From Marivivens donghaensis (GTDB lineage Bacteria > Pseudomonadota > Alphaproteobacteria > Rhodobacterales > Rhodobacteraceae), in the NCBI RefSeq assembly GCF_023541015.1, contig NZ_JALNPR010000004.1, positions 248,001-312,000 of the forward strand: a stretch of 64,000 nt of DNA, given 5' to 3'. How positions within the stretch are numbered: position 1 is the first letter of the stretch; each line of letters opens with the position of its first letter. Below the pieces are notes generated by a model. It was not told where the DNA came from and did not search any database. It worked only from the letters and a program-made list of their open reading frames with translations. Below, piece after piece: positions 54,092 to 63,781 of this stretch. The position numbers were made by a program, and so were the translations under genes.

Positions 54092-54810
54092 GCTTGAAAC
54101 AGTCCTGCGAGTTTGACGATTGCCTGATCGACGCGTGCACCGTCCGAGCCACGTATCACGATATTTGACCCGTGAACGCCATCGATGATGAACGGATAAG
54201 AGCCGATGGAAAGGTCAGAGAATTCGGCGGCCAATTCCGAGAGCGGCCCCGCAATGGTCCCTTCACCCTGATTGATCCGGTAGGTTTGGGATAGCAATGG
54301 CGCACCGCCAGTCAGTGATGGCAGGACGGAGGCCACCATGGCTTGAAAGACTGAGGGAACCCCTGCCATGACGTGCACGTTCCCGAGGCTGAACCCAGGC
54401 GCCGTTGAGACAGGGTTTTCGATAAGGCAGGCCGTGTCAGGAATGCGAGCCATGCGTTGGCGGGCTGCGTTAAATTCTTGCCCGCGCGCATCGTAGTGCG
54501 CTTTGAGCAGGTCATAGGCATCCTGACGAATGTCGATCCCGACGCCAAACGCTGCTGCAATACAGTCGGCCGTGATGTCATCATGCGTTGGCCCGATGCC
54601 GCCAGAGGTAAAGACGGATCCATATGTTTCACGCAATGCATTGACCGCAGAGATGATCGCCTCGCGGTCGTCAGAGACAACGCGGACTTCTTTTAGGTCG
54701 ATGCCGACTTCGGTCAGCCGCCCAGCCAGATAGTGCATATTGCTGTCGCGGGTGCGCCCTGACAGGATTTCATCTCCAATGATAAGAATGGCGGCAGTTG
54801 GGTTTGGCAT
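54088..54810 (-). CDS. CinA/MoaB-type molybdopterin-binding domain protein
   Basis: 240 residues from the ATG at 54810 with GGAG six to seven bases upstream; ATG at 54822 is in frame too. Competence/damage-inducible protein A N-terminal domain: AAILIIGDEILSGRTRDSN, FTSGGIGPTHDDIT, and SIGSYPFI. Such domains act on NAD breakdown products or pterins; the deamidase domain of full CinA is missing, as usual in this subgroup. First gene of the operon with the fusion gene and ompA. Confidence 0.9.
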   Translation of the reverse strand: MPNPTAAILIIGDEILSGRTRDSNMHYLAGRLTEVGIDLKEVRVVSDDREAIISAVNALRETYGSVFTSGGIGPTHDDITADCIAAAFGVGIDIRQDAYDLLKAHYDARGQEFNAARQRMARIPDTACLIENPVSTAPGFSLGNVHVMAGVPSVFQAMVASVLPSLTGGAPLLSQTYRINQGEGTIAGPLSELAAEFSDLSIGSYPFIIDGVHGSNIVIRGSDGARVDQAIVKLAGLFQA

Positions 54811-54851
54811 CGGCTTCTCCATATCCTTCAGAATGGGTATAGAACTGGACT

Positions 54852-55562
54852 ATGCAGTTTTCCACACCATTGATCCCCGCTCGCCTCATCCGCCGCTATA
54901 AACGGTTCCTCGCGGACTGTCGTTTGGAGGATGGGCGTGAGGTCGTGGCACATTGCGCCAACCCCGGTAGCATGATGGGCCTTGCGAATGAGGGGAGCAA
55001 GATATGGCTCGAACCCAATGACGACCCCAAAAAGAAGCTGAAATATGGTTGGCGTCTCGTGGACCACGAGAACGGACATTTCGCGGGCGTTGATACTTCG
55101 GTTCCGAACCGTGCGTTGAAAGAGGCGCTCGAAAAGCGCGAGATTGCGGCGCTTTCGGGTTACACGGTGGTCAGGCCTGAAGTGAAATACGACGAAAATA
55201 GCCGGATCGATTTTCTATTGTCTGGCGATGGCGTGAGAGACGCTTGGGTTGAGGTCAAATCGGTTACGCTGTCCCGACAGACGGGACTAGCCGAGTTTCC
55301 CGATAGCGTGACTGCGCGCGGGGCAAAGCATATGGGGGAGCTGGCTAAAATGGCAGAGGCAGGAGACCGCGCCATTGTTTTGTTTCTCGTTCAGAGAACA
55401 GATTGCGACCGCATGGTGCCAGCTGCCGATATCGACCCCAAATACACAAACGCGCTGAGCGATGCGGTAGCAGCTGGCGTCGAGGTCATCGCGCTTTCGA
55501 CCCGCATTTCACCAAAAGGTGTCGAGATCGCGGGCGAGATCCCGTTTTCGCTGTCAGTCTGA
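54852..55562 (+). CDS. sfsA: Sugar fermentation stimulation protein SfsA
   Basis: 236 residues. SfsA pattern: RYKRFLADCRLEDGREVVAHCANPGSMMGL, YDENSRIDFLLSGDG, WVEVKSVTLSR and DSVTARGAKHMGEL; the acidic and Lys residues resemble a nuclease fold with DNA-binding reported in E. coli. Regulatory role in sugar use is from early genetics only. Divergent from the cinA gene; map follows 60 bases later. Confidence 0.93.
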   Translation: MQFSTPLIPARLIRRYKRFLADCRLEDGREVVAHCANPGSMMGLANEGSKIWLEPNDDPKKKLKYGWRLVDHENGHFAGVDTSVPNRALKEALEKREIAALSGYTVVRPEVKYDENSRIDFLLSGDGVRDAWVEVKSVTLSRQTGLAEFPDSVTARGAKHMGELAKMAEAGDRAIVLFLVQRTDCDRMVPAADIDPKYTNALSDAVAAGVEVIALSTRISPKGVEIAGEIPFSLSV

Positions 55563-55621
55563 GGTCTGGCCCTTTTCGGGGAAGGCTAATAAAGAGGTCA
55601 GCAGAAACAAGGAGACTGACT

Positions 55622-56434
55622 GTGACCGAAGATCTGCGTGGACGACTGACCAAAGACGGAATTCGCATTTATGAAGATGCCGATTTTGCTGGTATGCATG
55701 CGGCGGGCAAGGTTGCAGCACAGATCCTTGATGACATCATTCCTTTCATCCAGCCGGGTGTGACGACCGCCGAGCTCGACGCAAAGATTACCGAAATGGT
55801 GAACGACAGCGGCTCGACCTCGGCTACGATTGGTTACAAAGGCTACCAGCACGCCAGCTGTATCAGCATGAACCACGTTGTTTGCCACGGTATCCCGAGC
55901 GAGAAGAAACTCAAAGACGGTGATATCCTGAACATCGACGTGACCGTGATCGTTGATGGTTGGTTTGGCGATACGAGCCGCATGTATGTTGCGGGTTCGA
56001 TGTCGCGTAAGGCAGAGCGTCTGATCCAAGTCACTCACGACGCGCTGATGTTAGGCATTGAGGCAGCGAAACCGGGTAATCGCTTTGGCGACATCGGTCA
56101 CGCGATCCAGAGCTATGTTGAGAGCCACCGTATGTCCGTTGTGCGCGACTTCTGTGGTCATGGCTTGGGACGTGTTTTCCATGCTGCGCCGAACGTGCTG
56201 CACTACGGTCGTCCGGGAACTGGGCCGCTTCTCGAGGAAGGCATGTTCTTTACCATCGAGCCGATGGTGAACCTTGGTCGTCCTGAGACCAAAGTGCTCG
56301 CTGATGATTGGACTGCTGTGACCCGTGATAAATCGCTGTCTGCGCAGTTCGAACATTCGGTCGGTATCCGCGCAGATGGTGCAGAAATTTTCACGCTCTC
56401 ACCCTCGGGGAAATTCCACCCAACTTACCTCTGA
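55622..56434 (+). CDS. map: Methionine aminopeptidase type I
   Basis: 270 residues from the GTG at 55622 (AGGAG eight bases upstream). The five metal ligands are visible: Asp in LNIDVTVI and GDTSRMY, His in FCGHGLGRVFH, Glu in FTIEPMVN and FEHSVGI. Cleaves the initiator Met from proteins; cytoplasmic. The upstream open frame to 55403 overlaps sfsA and is a shadow. Confidence 0.95.
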   Translation: MTEDLRGRLTKDGIRIYEDADFAGMHAAGKVAAQILDDIIPFIQPGVTTAELDAKITEMVNDSGSTSATIGYKGYQHASCISMNHVVCHGIPSEKKLKDGDILNIDVTVIVDGWFGDTSRMYVAGSMSRKAERLIQVTHDALMLGIEAAKPGNRFGDIGHAIQSYVESHRMSVVRDFCGHGLGRVFHAAPNVLHYGRPGTGPLLEEGMFFTIEPMVNLGRPETKVLADDWTAVTRDKSLSAQFEHSVGIRADGAEIFTLSPSGKFHPTYL

Positions 56435-56512
56435 TCGGTAGGGGGGGTGCCTCTGCTTTTCAATCGTTTGGTAAAATAAAACTTGCGGACGGTTGCGCTA
56501 AACCATTTGCAT

Positions 56513-56537
56513 CACCTTGCAATTTTAAGGTGCAAGG
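56513..56537. promoter_or_regulatory. Overlapping inverted repeats before the TRAP binding-protein gene
   Basis: CCTTGCA/TGCAAGG (56515-56521, 56531-56537) and CACCTT/AAGGTG (56513-56518, 56527-56532) overlap. They lie 65-89 bases before the TRAP gene start. No T run follows, so an operator or leader hairpin is more likely than a terminator. Confidence 0.4.
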
Positions 56538-56601
56538 CATAGGTGAAGGGTGTCGCTAGCGGCGGCATCCCCCTGACATTCATCATCTTAGGAGGTCTGA
56601 A

Positions 56602-57648
56602 ATGACCCTAAAGAGTGCTGCGTTTGCAGCTGTGATGGGCTGTGCGGTGACGCCTGCTGTAGCCCAAGAATACACCCTACATTTTCAACACTTCGTGTCG
56701 CCGCTTTCGGCGAACCCGACCTATTTCATGGAGCCGTGGGCAAAAGCGATCGAAGAACAATCGGGCGGTCGCCTCAAGATCGTCTTGCACCCGTTCATGG
56801 AATTGGGTGGTGCCGCGCCAGAAATGTACGACATGATTGCTGATGGCATCGTGGATGGCGGCTGGGTGATCCCCGGATATGAGGCTGGCCGTTTCCCCGA
56901 AGCTGAGGCGCTCGAATTACCTTTCATGACGACCAAATCGGCGGAAGAAGCCTCTGCCGCTGCGTGGGAGTATACGCAAGAGTTCCTGTTGGACGACTTT
57001 GCAGATGTTCATCTGATCGCCGCGCACATGCATGGGCCAGGGCTGGTGCACAAACGTGGCCCGCTGATTGAAACGGTTGAAGACTTCAACGGCCTGACGC
57101 TCCGCGGGCCGACCCGCACGGCGACGATGCTGTTGGAAAAATTGGGTGCAACAGCGGTTGGTATGCCCGTGCCTGCGTTCCCTGAGGCGCTTGCGAAGGG
57201 CGTCGTTGATGGCGGTGCGATCACGTGGGAGCAATCCCCGTCGCTAAAGCTTGATGAATTGACGGACAGTCATTCGGATGTCGCTGGCGATCACGCGCTC
57301 TACAACCTCTACTTCTTGTGGGCGATGAACCAGGACGTCTACGATAGCCTGCCTGCTGACCTTCAGGCGATCATCGACGCCAACTCTGGTCTCTATGCGA
57401 GCCGTTGGGCGGGTTACGCGCACGACACAGGTGATGCGCTGGGCCGCGAGATTATGGCTGCCGCAAACGACATTGGCGAAATCAGCGAGACGGAAACCGC
57501 ACGTATGATTTCACTGGGTGACGAGGTCGTTGTGGAATGGATCGCAGAAATGGATGCCAAGGGCTTTGATGGCGCGGCATTGGTCGAGGCAGCACGGTCC
57601 GATGTTGCTGCAGCGGCAGGAACCAAAGGCGCTTTTGTTCAGAACTGA
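56602..57648 (+). CDS. TRAP transporter substrate-binding protein (DctP family)
   Basis: 348 residues behind TAGGAGGT. Signal peptide (about 1-21, AVMGCAVTPAVAQ). DctP fold: LHFQHFVSPLSANPTYFMEPWAKAIEE, then DIVDGGWVIPGYEAGRFP region and TLRGPTRTATMLLEKLGATAVGMPVPAFPEAL, where Arg contacts the carboxylate of the ligand. Captures organic acids in the periplasm. No DctQ/DctM membrane subunits are adjacent, so it is orphaned here. Confidence 0.9.
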   Translation: MTLKSAAFAAVMGCAVTPAVAQEYTLHFQHFVSPLSANPTYFMEPWAKAIEEQSGGRLKIVLHPFMELGGAAPEMYDMIADGIVDGGWVIPGYEAGRFPEAEALELPFMTTKSAEEASAAAWEYTQEFLLDDFADVHLIAAHMHGPGLVHKRGPLIETVEDFNGLTLRGPTRTATMLLEKLGATAVGMPVPAFPEALAKGVVDGGAITWEQSPSLKLDELTDSHSDVAGDHALYNLYFLWAMNQDVYDSLPADLQAIIDANSGLYASRWAGYAHDTGDALGREIMAAANDIGEISETETARMISLGDEVVVEWIAEMDAKGFDGAALVEAARSDVAAAAGTKGAFVQN

Positions 57649-57666
57649 CTGCGTCTGTAATTGACG

Positions 57667-57692
57667 AAAGGGGCCGCGCTTGCGGCCCTTTT
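57667..57692. terminator. Bidirectional terminator behind the TRAP gene
   Basis: AAAGGGGCCGC-GCTT-GCGGCCCTTTTT; 7-bp perfect core stem with T runs on both sides. Overlaps the stop of the converging HAD gene. Confidence 0.82.
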
Positions 57693-58333
57693 TATTTGAC
57701 CAGCCGTGCGTGAAGGTCTGCCATCGAATAGGCGATATCGACCCCAAGAGGTTCGAGCTTATCTGCTCCCCCATGTTCAGAATAGCCGATAAACTGGGTT
57801 CCTGCCGCGACGGCTGCGCCTGCCCCAGCGGTGCTGTCGTCGATCATGAAGGTACGCACTGGCGATGCGTTCGCTTGCTTCATCGCTGCGACCAACATAC
57901 CCGCTTTGGGCTTCGGTTCTTGAACGTGGCCTGAATACATACGGTCTTTGAGGCGATCGAAAAGCCCGTATGGCGAGAGGGTCACGCGCATTTTGTCGAT
58001 GGCTCCGTTAGACGCGATGGCGATGCGGGTGCCTTGTGCTTCGAGCGCGTCAAAGAGATCAATCACACCGTCCGAAAGCGGAACACCTTGGCCCAAGACT
58101 TCGAACATTTCGGCATAGAGATCGCTGACCCAATTGTCAGGCAGTGTCAGCCCACGTTCACGTCCTGCCCGATGAATGTCATGCAGCGTCTGCCCCACAA
58201 ACAGTTCATGAACTCCAGCTTTGTCCAATGGAAACCCAAAGCCAGTGAGGTTCTTCGCGATTGCGTCACAGGTCGGACCTTCACTGTCGACGATCACACC
58301 GTCGCAATCGAAAATAACCAAATCAGGTATCAT
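57692..58333 (-). CDS. HAD-superfamily hydrolase (phosphoglycolate phosphatase/phosphomutase type)
   Basis: 213 residues. Motif I IFDCDGVIVDSEG, motif II IAIASNG, motif III Lys in EPKPKAGML, motif IV FMIDDSTAGAGAAVAAG. Hydrolyses or transfers phosphate of a small metabolite; substrate unknown. Four-base overlap with rsmD, in an operon with the ferredoxin reductase. Confidence 0.9.
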   Translation of the reverse strand: MIPDLVIFDCDGVIVDSEGPTCDAIAKNLTGFGFPLDKAGVHELFVGQTLHDIHRAGRERGLTLPDNWVSDLYAEMFEVLGQGVPLSDGVIDLFDALEAQGTRIAIASNGAIDKMRVTLSPYGLFDRLKDRMYSGHVQEPKPKAGMLVAAMKQANASPVRTFMIDDSTAGAGAAVAAGTQFIGYSEHGGADKLEPLGVDIAYSMADLHARLVK

Positions 58334-58893
58334 AACTGTCTTTCGAGAATAGAAATATACGTGTCGCCATACCGTCTTTGATCTAAAAGCGCAAAGTCAG
58401 CAGGTGTGACCTGCGGTGCGTTTTCTTCCCAAACGATGATGGCATCATCGGCGATCCAACCGCCGTTCAAGGCCGCGTCGAGGGCTTTCTGGCCCATCGC
58501 CTTTCCATAGGGCGGGTCGAGAAAAACAAGTTGAGCGGGCTCGCCAACATTGGGGCCCAGCTTTGTCGCATCGCGTCCGATGAGCGTGCAATCAGACGAA
58601 CGTTTTAGCTTGGCGATATTCTCGCGGATGAGCTTTTGTGCGACGCGGCCATCATCGACAAAGGTAACATGGGCTGCGCCGCGTGACAGGGCCTCAAGCC
58701 CCAATGCGCCGGTGCCCGCAAACAGATCTAGGACACGTGCGTCCTCAATTGGATCTCCAAATTTTCCGCCAAGTAGGACGTTGAACAAGCTTTCGCGAAC
58801 GCGATCCGTCGTCGGCCTAAGGTGCGCGCCTGCGTCCCCTTTGCCGACAGCGGCGAGGGCGTGACCTCTATGCGCTCCGCCAATGATCCTCAC
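58330..58893 (-). CDS. rsmD: 16S rRNA (guanine-966-N2)-methyltransferase
   Basis: 187 residues. MRIIGGAHRGHALA at the start, RPTTDRVRESLFNVL, SAM motif VLDLFAGTGALGLEALSRGA and catalytic DPPYGK. Methylates G966 in the small subunit with SAM. Overlaps neighbours by 4 bases on both sides. Confidence 0.95.
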   Translation of the reverse strand: MRIIGGAHRGHALAAVGKGDAGAHLRPTTDRVRESLFNVLLGGKFGDPIEDARVLDLFAGTGALGLEALSRGAAHVTFVDDGRVAQKLIRENIAKLKRSSDCTLIGRDATKLGPNVGEPAQLVFLDPPYGKAMGQKALDAALNGGWIADDAIIVWEENAPQVTPADFALLDQRRYGDTYISILERQL

Positions 58894-60104
58894 TTCAACA
58901 GTGCCTTCAGGTCGGTCGTTTCATCGACCATGACCTCGGGCGCGGGTGATTTTCCGGCTTCGATGAGGCGTTTGCCGACCATGTAGTCTCGGCCTGCGTT
59001 GATGGCGTCGACGGCGATGAGGGTGTCGCCTTGGTAGTACCAGTGGACGCGGGCGTCGGGGGTGTCGGCGTAGGTTTTGACGTGGACGGCATCGTAGCCG
59101 ATGTTGAGGCCCGCGATCTGCAGTTTCACGTCGTATTGGTCCGACCAGAACCACGGTTTAGGAATGTAGTCGACCGATCCGCCCATCATGTTTTTGGCGA
59201 CGACCTCGGCTTGATCGATGGCGTTGCCGACGCTTTCGATGCGCAGGCGCTGGCCTTTGAAGGTCAGGTTCGCGCAGTCGCCTGCGGCCCAGATATGCGG
59301 AACGGTCGTGCGGCCATGGGCGTCGGTGTCGATGCCGTTCGAACAGGCAGCGCCCGCGGCCTCGGCGAGGATGGTTGCGGGCATAATCCCGACGCCAACA
59401 ATCGCAAAATCAACGTCGAGTTTGGTGCCATCCGAGAGAACCGCACCCGTCACGCGGTCGGTGCCCACCAGATGATCGAGGCCGACGCTTTCGACGATGT
59501 TCACGCCACGTTGGGTGTGGAGATCGCGGAAGTAATCAGAGGTCTCAGGACAGGCCACGCGCTGCAAAATGCGCGGCGCCATTTCAACGAGGGTGACCTC
59601 GCAGCCCTTTTTTGCGGCAACGGCGGCGGCTTCGAGGCCGATATACCCGCCCCCAATGACCAAGAGCTTGCGGCCCGCCGTGAACTCTGGCGCCATGGTG
59701 TCCGCGTCCTTGAGGTCACGAACCGTGTAAACACCGTCCAAATTTCCACCAATCGCCGAAGGCAGCGTGCGCGGGTGTGACCCCGTGCAGATCGCCAATT
59801 CGTCATATGCCATCTCGACCTCACCCTGCAGGGTGATGGTCTTAGCCTCAGCGTTCACACCCACAACGCGGGTGTCGAGCATCAGGTCGATGTTGTTCTC
59901 CGCATACCACTCAGGCGCACGAAGCAAGAGGCGGGAGAGCTCCATTTCACCAAGCATATAAGCCTTGGACAGAGGCGGACGCTGATAGGGATGGACAGGC
60001 TCTGCCCCGATCAAGGTGATCTTTCCCTCAAACCCATCGGCCCGCAAACGCGCAACAAGCGTTGCACCCGCTTGGCCTGCGCCAATCACGACAAAATGTT
60101 GCAT
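58890..60104 (-). CDS. FAD-dependent ferredoxin/rubredoxin reductase
   Basis: 404 residues. FAD site VIGAGQAGATLVARL, NAD site LVIGGGYIGLEAAAVAAKKG, HPYQRPPLSKAYMLGEME, and GDCANLTF. Family role: passes electrons from NAD(P)H to a ferredoxin or rubredoxin for P450s, Rieske oxygenases or similar. No partner ferredoxin lies next to it. It precedes rsmD and the HAD gene on the minus strand, an arrangement without clear logic. Its first half on the plus strand (59030-59150) looks notably GC-rich. Confidence 0.9.
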   Translation of the reverse strand: MQHFVVIGAGQAGATLVARLRADGFEGKITLIGAEPVHPYQRPPLSKAYMLGEMELSRLLLRAPEWYAENNIDLMLDTRVVGVNAEAKTITLQGEVEMAYDELAICTGSHPRTLPSAIGGNLDGVYTVRDLKDADTMAPEFTAGRKLLVIGGGYIGLEAAAVAAKKGCEVTLVEMAPRILQRVACPETSDYFRDLHTQRGVNIVESVGLDHLVGTDRVTGAVLSDGTKLDVDFAIVGVGIMPATILAEAAGAACSNGIDTDAHGRTTVPHIWAAGDCANLTFKGQRLRIESVGNAIDQAEVVAKNMMGGSVDYIPKPWFWSDQYDVKLQIAGLNIGYDAVHVKTYADTPDARVHWYYQGDTLIAVDAINAGRDYMVGKRLIEAGKSPAPEVMVDETTDLKALLK

Positions 60105-60190
60105 CGCTGCCTCCGATTTCTATGGTCTCTTTTTAAGCGGAGCCTATATCTTAGCGCGTGCTGCATGCAATTCAGAACAGGGGAAATAAC

Positions 60191-60679
60191 ATGTCGATTT
60201 CGGTAGGGGATAAGCTTCCTGAGGCAACTTTGTTGCGTATGGGCGAAAACGGGCCAGAGCAGGTTGCTCTGTCGGGGCTTACTGCTGGCAAAAAAGTTGT
60301 AATTTTCGGTTTGCCGGGTGCCTACACAGGCACATGTTCGACCGCCCACGTGCCGAGCTTTGTTCGCAACAAGGCGGCGCTGGACGAAAAGGGCGTCGAT
60401 GCCGTGATTTGTGTGTCCGTGAACGATCCATTCGTGATGAAAGCATGGGGCGAAGCGACGGGTGCGACGGCAGCAGGTTTGCATTTCTTGGGTGACGCGT
60501 CGGCTGAGTTTACCAAAGCGATCGGGCTTGACTTCACGGCCCCACCGGCAGGTTTCTACGATCGCTCCAAACGGTACACGCTATTGGCTGAAGATGGTGT
60601 TGTGAAAATCCTCAACCTCGAAGAAAGCCCGGGGGTTTGCGAGTTGTCGGCGGCTGAAACGCTTCTCGACCAGCTGTGA
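60191..60679 (+). CDS. Peroxiredoxin of the Prx5 type
   Basis: 162 residues from the ATG at 60191 behind AGGGGAAATAAC. Peroxidatic Cys49 in GAYTGTCSTAHVPSF; resolving Cys near the end in SPGVCELS; the WGEATGATAAGLHFLGD and FTKAIGLDF stretches are typical. Reduces hydrogen peroxide and organic peroxides with glutaredoxin or thioredoxin. Divergent from the ferredoxin reductase. Confidence 0.93.
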   Translation: MSISVGDKLPEATLLRMGENGPEQVALSGLTAGKKVVIFGLPGAYTGTCSTAHVPSFVRNKAALDEKGVDAVICVSVNDPFVMKAWGEATGATAAGLHFLGDASAEFTKAIGLDFTAPPAGFYDRSKRYTLLAEDGVVKILNLEESPGVCELSAAETLLDQL

Positions 60680-60685
60680 AATGAC

Positions 60686-60713
60686 AAAACGGCGGGGATT
60701 TCCCCGCCGTTTT
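60686..60713. terminator. Bidirectional terminator between peroxiredoxin and mscS genes
   Basis: AAAACGGCGGGGA-TT-TCCCCGCCGTTTT with T runs on both strands, between converging genes. Confidence 0.88.
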
Positions 60714-60716
60714 CAT

Positions 60717-61565
60717 TTAAGCCTGATTGTTCAGAACTGTTCGTGTCGGGAATGGAATGTCGATGCCAGCTTTGTCCAGCGCTTCCTTCACCTGACGCTT
60801 CATGTCGGCCTGATATTGGAAGTAGTCGCTCGATTTCACCCAAACTCGGCAGAGGAAATCGACTGAAAAATCGCCCAAATTATTGACCTGAAGGAACGGT
60901 ACAGGGTCAGCCAGTGATCGTGGGTCGGCTAGAATGGTATCGCGGATCACCTGTTCAGCCAGTTTCAGATCAGCCCCATAGCCGACACCGAAAATCCACT
61001 CTGCGCGACGTGTTTGGTTAACCGAGAAGTTGGTGATCGTGTTTCCCCAAACTTGCGCGTTGGGCACGATGACCTGAACGTTTCCAGCGTCGGCAAGCTC
61101 TGTGTAGTTCAAGGAAATGTCTTTGACGGTGCCAGACACGCCGCTCACTTGGACAAAATCGCCGATCTTAATCGGGCGGAATAGGATGATCATTACGCCC
61201 GCGGCTACGTTCGATAGCGTTCCCTGAAGGGCCAAGCCAATTGCCAAACCTGCCGCACCGATTAGAGCAACGAGCGATGTTGTCTGGATGCCGAATGTGT
61301 TCAGGACAAAGAGGGACGCAAATGCGAGGATCAAGTAACGCACGATGTTGCCCAAGAAGTTGAACAACGTGACATCAAGATGTTTGTTTCGGCCACCGAT
61401 CGCAACGATACGCCGCCGTACCCAGCCCGACAGCACAAACCCCAACACGATGATCAGTACGACTGAGAGGATATCCCCAGCGAGGCCCGCGACGAATTCG
61501 AGTGTTAGGTAGTCAGCAATGGTTTTGCCGTTGTAGATTTCGGTTTGCAGCAGGTCTTGCATCAT
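60717..61565 (-). CDS. Small-conductance mechanosensitive channel family protein
   Basis: 282 residues, family length. Three N-terminal membrane helices (about 28-55, 68-95, 98-120) with the pore-lining [31 protein letters not shown] stretch given here in parts ([18 protein letters not shown]), then the beta domain [16 protein letters not shown]. Opens under turgor stress to release solutes. Last gene of the ridA-to-mscS operon, 4-base overlap with the pterin dehydratase gene. Confidence 0.93.
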   Translation of the reverse strand: MMQDLLQTEIYNGKTIADYLTLEFVAGLAGDILSVVLIIVLGFVLSGWVRRRIVAIGGRNKHLDVTLFNFLGNIVRYLILAFASLFVLNTFGIQTTSLVALIGAAGLAIGLALQGTLSNVAAGVMIILFRPIKIGDFVQVSGVSGTVKDISLNYTELADAGNVQVIVPNAQVWGNTITNFSVNQTRRAEWIFGVGYGADLKLAEQVIRDTILADPRSLADPVPFLQVNNLGDFSVDFLCRVWVKSSDYFQYQADMKRQVKEALDKAGIDIPFPTRTVLNNQA

Positions 61566-61828
61566 CGTCCTTCAAGTTCTTCCATTTTTTCGGCCAGCTT
61601 GATGTCCTTCTCCGTCAGACCGCCAGCATCGTGTGTGGTGAGTTTCACAACCACCGTTTTGTAAGAGTTAGACCATTCGGGGTGATGATTCCACTTTTCC
61701 GCCCAAAAAGCGGCGCGGGTCATGAAACCAAAGGCGTCGACAAAGTTGCGAAACACGAATGTTTTTTGGATCGCAGTGCCATCATCGGTCTTCGTCCAGC
61801 CTTTGGCGGCAAGGGTGGTGATGTCCAT
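61562..61828 (-). CDS. Pterin-4a-carbinolamine dehydratase-like protein
   Basis: 88 residues. The PCD motif is complete: [35 protein letters not shown], seen as HHPEW and TTHDAGGLT. Dehydrates 4a-hydroxytetrahydropterin for phenylalanine hydroxylase; no such hydroxylase is near. Alternative roles for small PCD proteins exist. Overlaps neighbours by 1 and 4 bases. Confidence 0.9.
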   Translation of the reverse strand: MDITTLAAKGWTKTDDGTAIQKTFVFRNFVDAFGFMTRAAFWAEKWNHHPEWSNSYKTVVVKLTTHDAGGLTEKDIKLAEKMEELEGR

Positions 61829-63000
61829 TAATCTTGCTCCTCGATTGTCGTGGATTTGAATGGTCCGTAATCCGTCAGGATCTCTATTTCTTCGTCGATA
61901 AGCTGACGTTCATGATCTAGAAAATCTGACACGGCGGCGCGAAACGATGGATTTGCGATCCAGTGAAGGGAATGTGTCGGGTTCGGTAAATACCCGCGCG
62001 CCAGTTTGTGTTCACCCTGCGCCCCTGCTTCGACTCTCAGACCGTGGGCGATCGCGTAGTCGATGGCTTGATAGTAGCAGAGTTCGAAATGAAGGCAGAG
62101 GTGATGTTCGGTGCAACCCCAGTAGCGGCCAAAGAGGGTGTCGCGACCGATGAAGTTCAGTGCACCAGCGACAGGGCGGTCATCGGATAGAGCAAGTACC
62201 AGCAGTATTTCGTCCCTGAGTGTATTATGGGCGATGTCGAAAAACGCGCGAGTCAGATAGGGCGATCCCCATTTGCGACTGCCTGTGTCTTGGTAAAACC
62301 GCCAGAAATAGTCCCAGTGTTCGGCCTGTATCTCATCGCCCGTGAAGCTTTTGATCTCACCACCGAACCTTTGCGCCTGTTCGCGTTCTTTGCGGATCGC
62401 TTTGCGTTTGCGGCTGGAGAGGTCGTTCAGAAAATCGTCAAAGCTGTCATACCCGCGATTTTCCCAATGGAACTGCTGTCCAACACGGTGGAGCAATCCC
62501 ATTGATTGACCCGCGATGGCCTCGTCCTCAGTGCAAAACGTGACGTGCATGGATGACAGACCATTGTCGGAAGCCAATTGAACCGTGCCTTGTATCAAAG
62601 CCGAGAGTGCCTCTGCCTCATAGCCCGCTCTTGTTAGGAACCGCCGACCTGTGGCGGGGGTAAACGGCACCGCGATTTGGAGCTTTGGATAATACTGACC
62701 GCCCGCCCGTTGCAGCGCATCGGCCCAGCTGTGGTCAAAGACATATTCCCCTTGAGAGTGACTTTTGACGTAGAGCGGTGCGACGCCGATGATCTGGTCT
62801 GCTTTGGTCGCGACAAGGTATCGTGGGTCCCATCCTGTCCCGCGCCCAACCGAACCGCTCAGTTCTAAGGCTGACAGAAACCGATGCGTTGTGAATGGAT
62901 CAATAGGGCGGCCACCAGACGGATTTGCGCAGGCATCCCAGTCCTCTGCTGGGATGTCGGCGATGGCGCTTCTCATTGATATTTCAATCACGTCGGTCAT
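61828..63000 (-). CDS. DUF482 / COG3146 GNAT-like protein
   Basis: 390 residues. FemAB-like double GNAT fold with [62 protein letters not shown] and [29 protein letters not shown]. Annotated as N-acyltransferase of unknown acceptor; sometimes linked to wall synthesis. In the operon between ugpQ and PCD. Confidence 0.88.
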   Translation of the reverse strand: MTDVIEISMRSAIADIPAEDWDACANPSGGRPIDPFTTHRFLSALELSGSVGRGTGWDPRYLVATKADQIIGVAPLYVKSHSQGEYVFDHSWADALQRAGGQYYPKLQIAVPFTPATGRRFLTRAGYEAEALSALIQGTVQLASDNGLSSMHVTFCTEDEAIAGQSMGLLHRVGQQFHWENRGYDSFDDFLNDLSSRKRKAIRKEREQAQRFGGEIKSFTGDEIQAEHWDYFWRFYQDTGSRKWGSPYLTRAFFDIAHNTLRDEILLVLALSDDRPVAGALNFIGRDTLFGRYWGCTEHHLCLHFELCYYQAIDYAIAHGLRVEAGAQGEHKLARGYLPNPTHSLHWIANPSFRAAVSDFLDHERQLIDEEIEILTDYGPFKSTTIEEQD

Positions 63001-63031
63001 GGCTACAAAACTGTGCGGCCTGTTCGCGTGG

Positions 63032-63781
63032 TCAAGCGAGATACCCTTCGAAAGTGATGTTATCCGCGATTTGGCGAGCGTTTTTTTCCTCTTCGGTGGA
63101 ACGGATCGTCCAGCACACGATTTTTGCCCCCATTTCGGCCAACTCCGCTACGCGCTTGGCGTCCAATTCGTCGTGCTGATGACTAATGAAACAAGCGCCT
63201 GCCGTTTCATAATCGGGGATCAACGCAAGCCGCTCTCGTGTGACCTTGGGGATCGTTGGCCAATCTTCGGAAACATAATTGCAAGTGGTTAGGCCGCGAG
63301 GAATATCGGGCAAGACAGTCGCCATATGGGCCACGGAATGTGGGTTGAACGACATGACCGCCACGGGGCCTTTGTAGTCCTTCAACAACGCCGCAGTGGC
63401 GTCTTCCAACGGGCCGACTTTGGGGCCAAGCGCGCCATCCTGATCCTTAATCTCGATCAACAGGGGCACACGGCCAGACACCTGCTCAAGAACCTCTTCA
63501 AGGGTCGGAATAGTGTCGGTGCCACCTGCCAGGGTGATCTGTGATAGCTCGGCTGAGGTTCGTTGGGCGACTGCACCCGTTTCATTTGTCAGGCGGTTCA
63601 GCGCGTAGTCGTGAAAAACCATCGGCACGCCATCTTTGGACAGTTGGAGGTCGATCTCGATCCCGTAGCCCTTGTCGATGGCGGCCTGAATGGCGCTGGG
63701 GCTGTTTTCTACCCGACCGGCGGCTTTGTCGTGCAAGGCGCGATGAGCAATTGGGCGGGTCAGAAAATCAGCAGGCAGCAT
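63032..63781 (-). CDS. ugpQ: Glycerophosphodiester phosphodiesterase
   Basis: 249 residues. GDPD core: IAHRALHDKAAGRVENSPSAIQ (His and Glu), GYGIEIDLQLSKDGVPMVFHD (Glu-Asp metal ligands and His) and LIEIKDQDG. Cleaves glycerophosphodiesters from phospholipid turnover to glycerol-3-phosphate. No signal peptide, so cytoplasmic. Starts in the stop of the ridA gene (TAATG). Confidence 0.92.
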   Translation of the reverse strand: MLPADFLTRPIAHRALHDKAAGRVENSPSAIQAAIDKGYGIEIDLQLSKDGVPMVFHDYALNRLTNETGAVAQRTSAELSQITLAGGTDTIPTLEEVLEQVSGRVPLLIEIKDQDGALGPKVGPLEDATAALLKDYKGPVAVMSFNPHSVAHMATVLPDIPRGLTTCNYVSEDWPTIPKVTRERLALIPDYETAGACFISHQHDELDAKRVAELAEMGAKIVCWTIRSTEEEKNARQIADNITFEGYLA

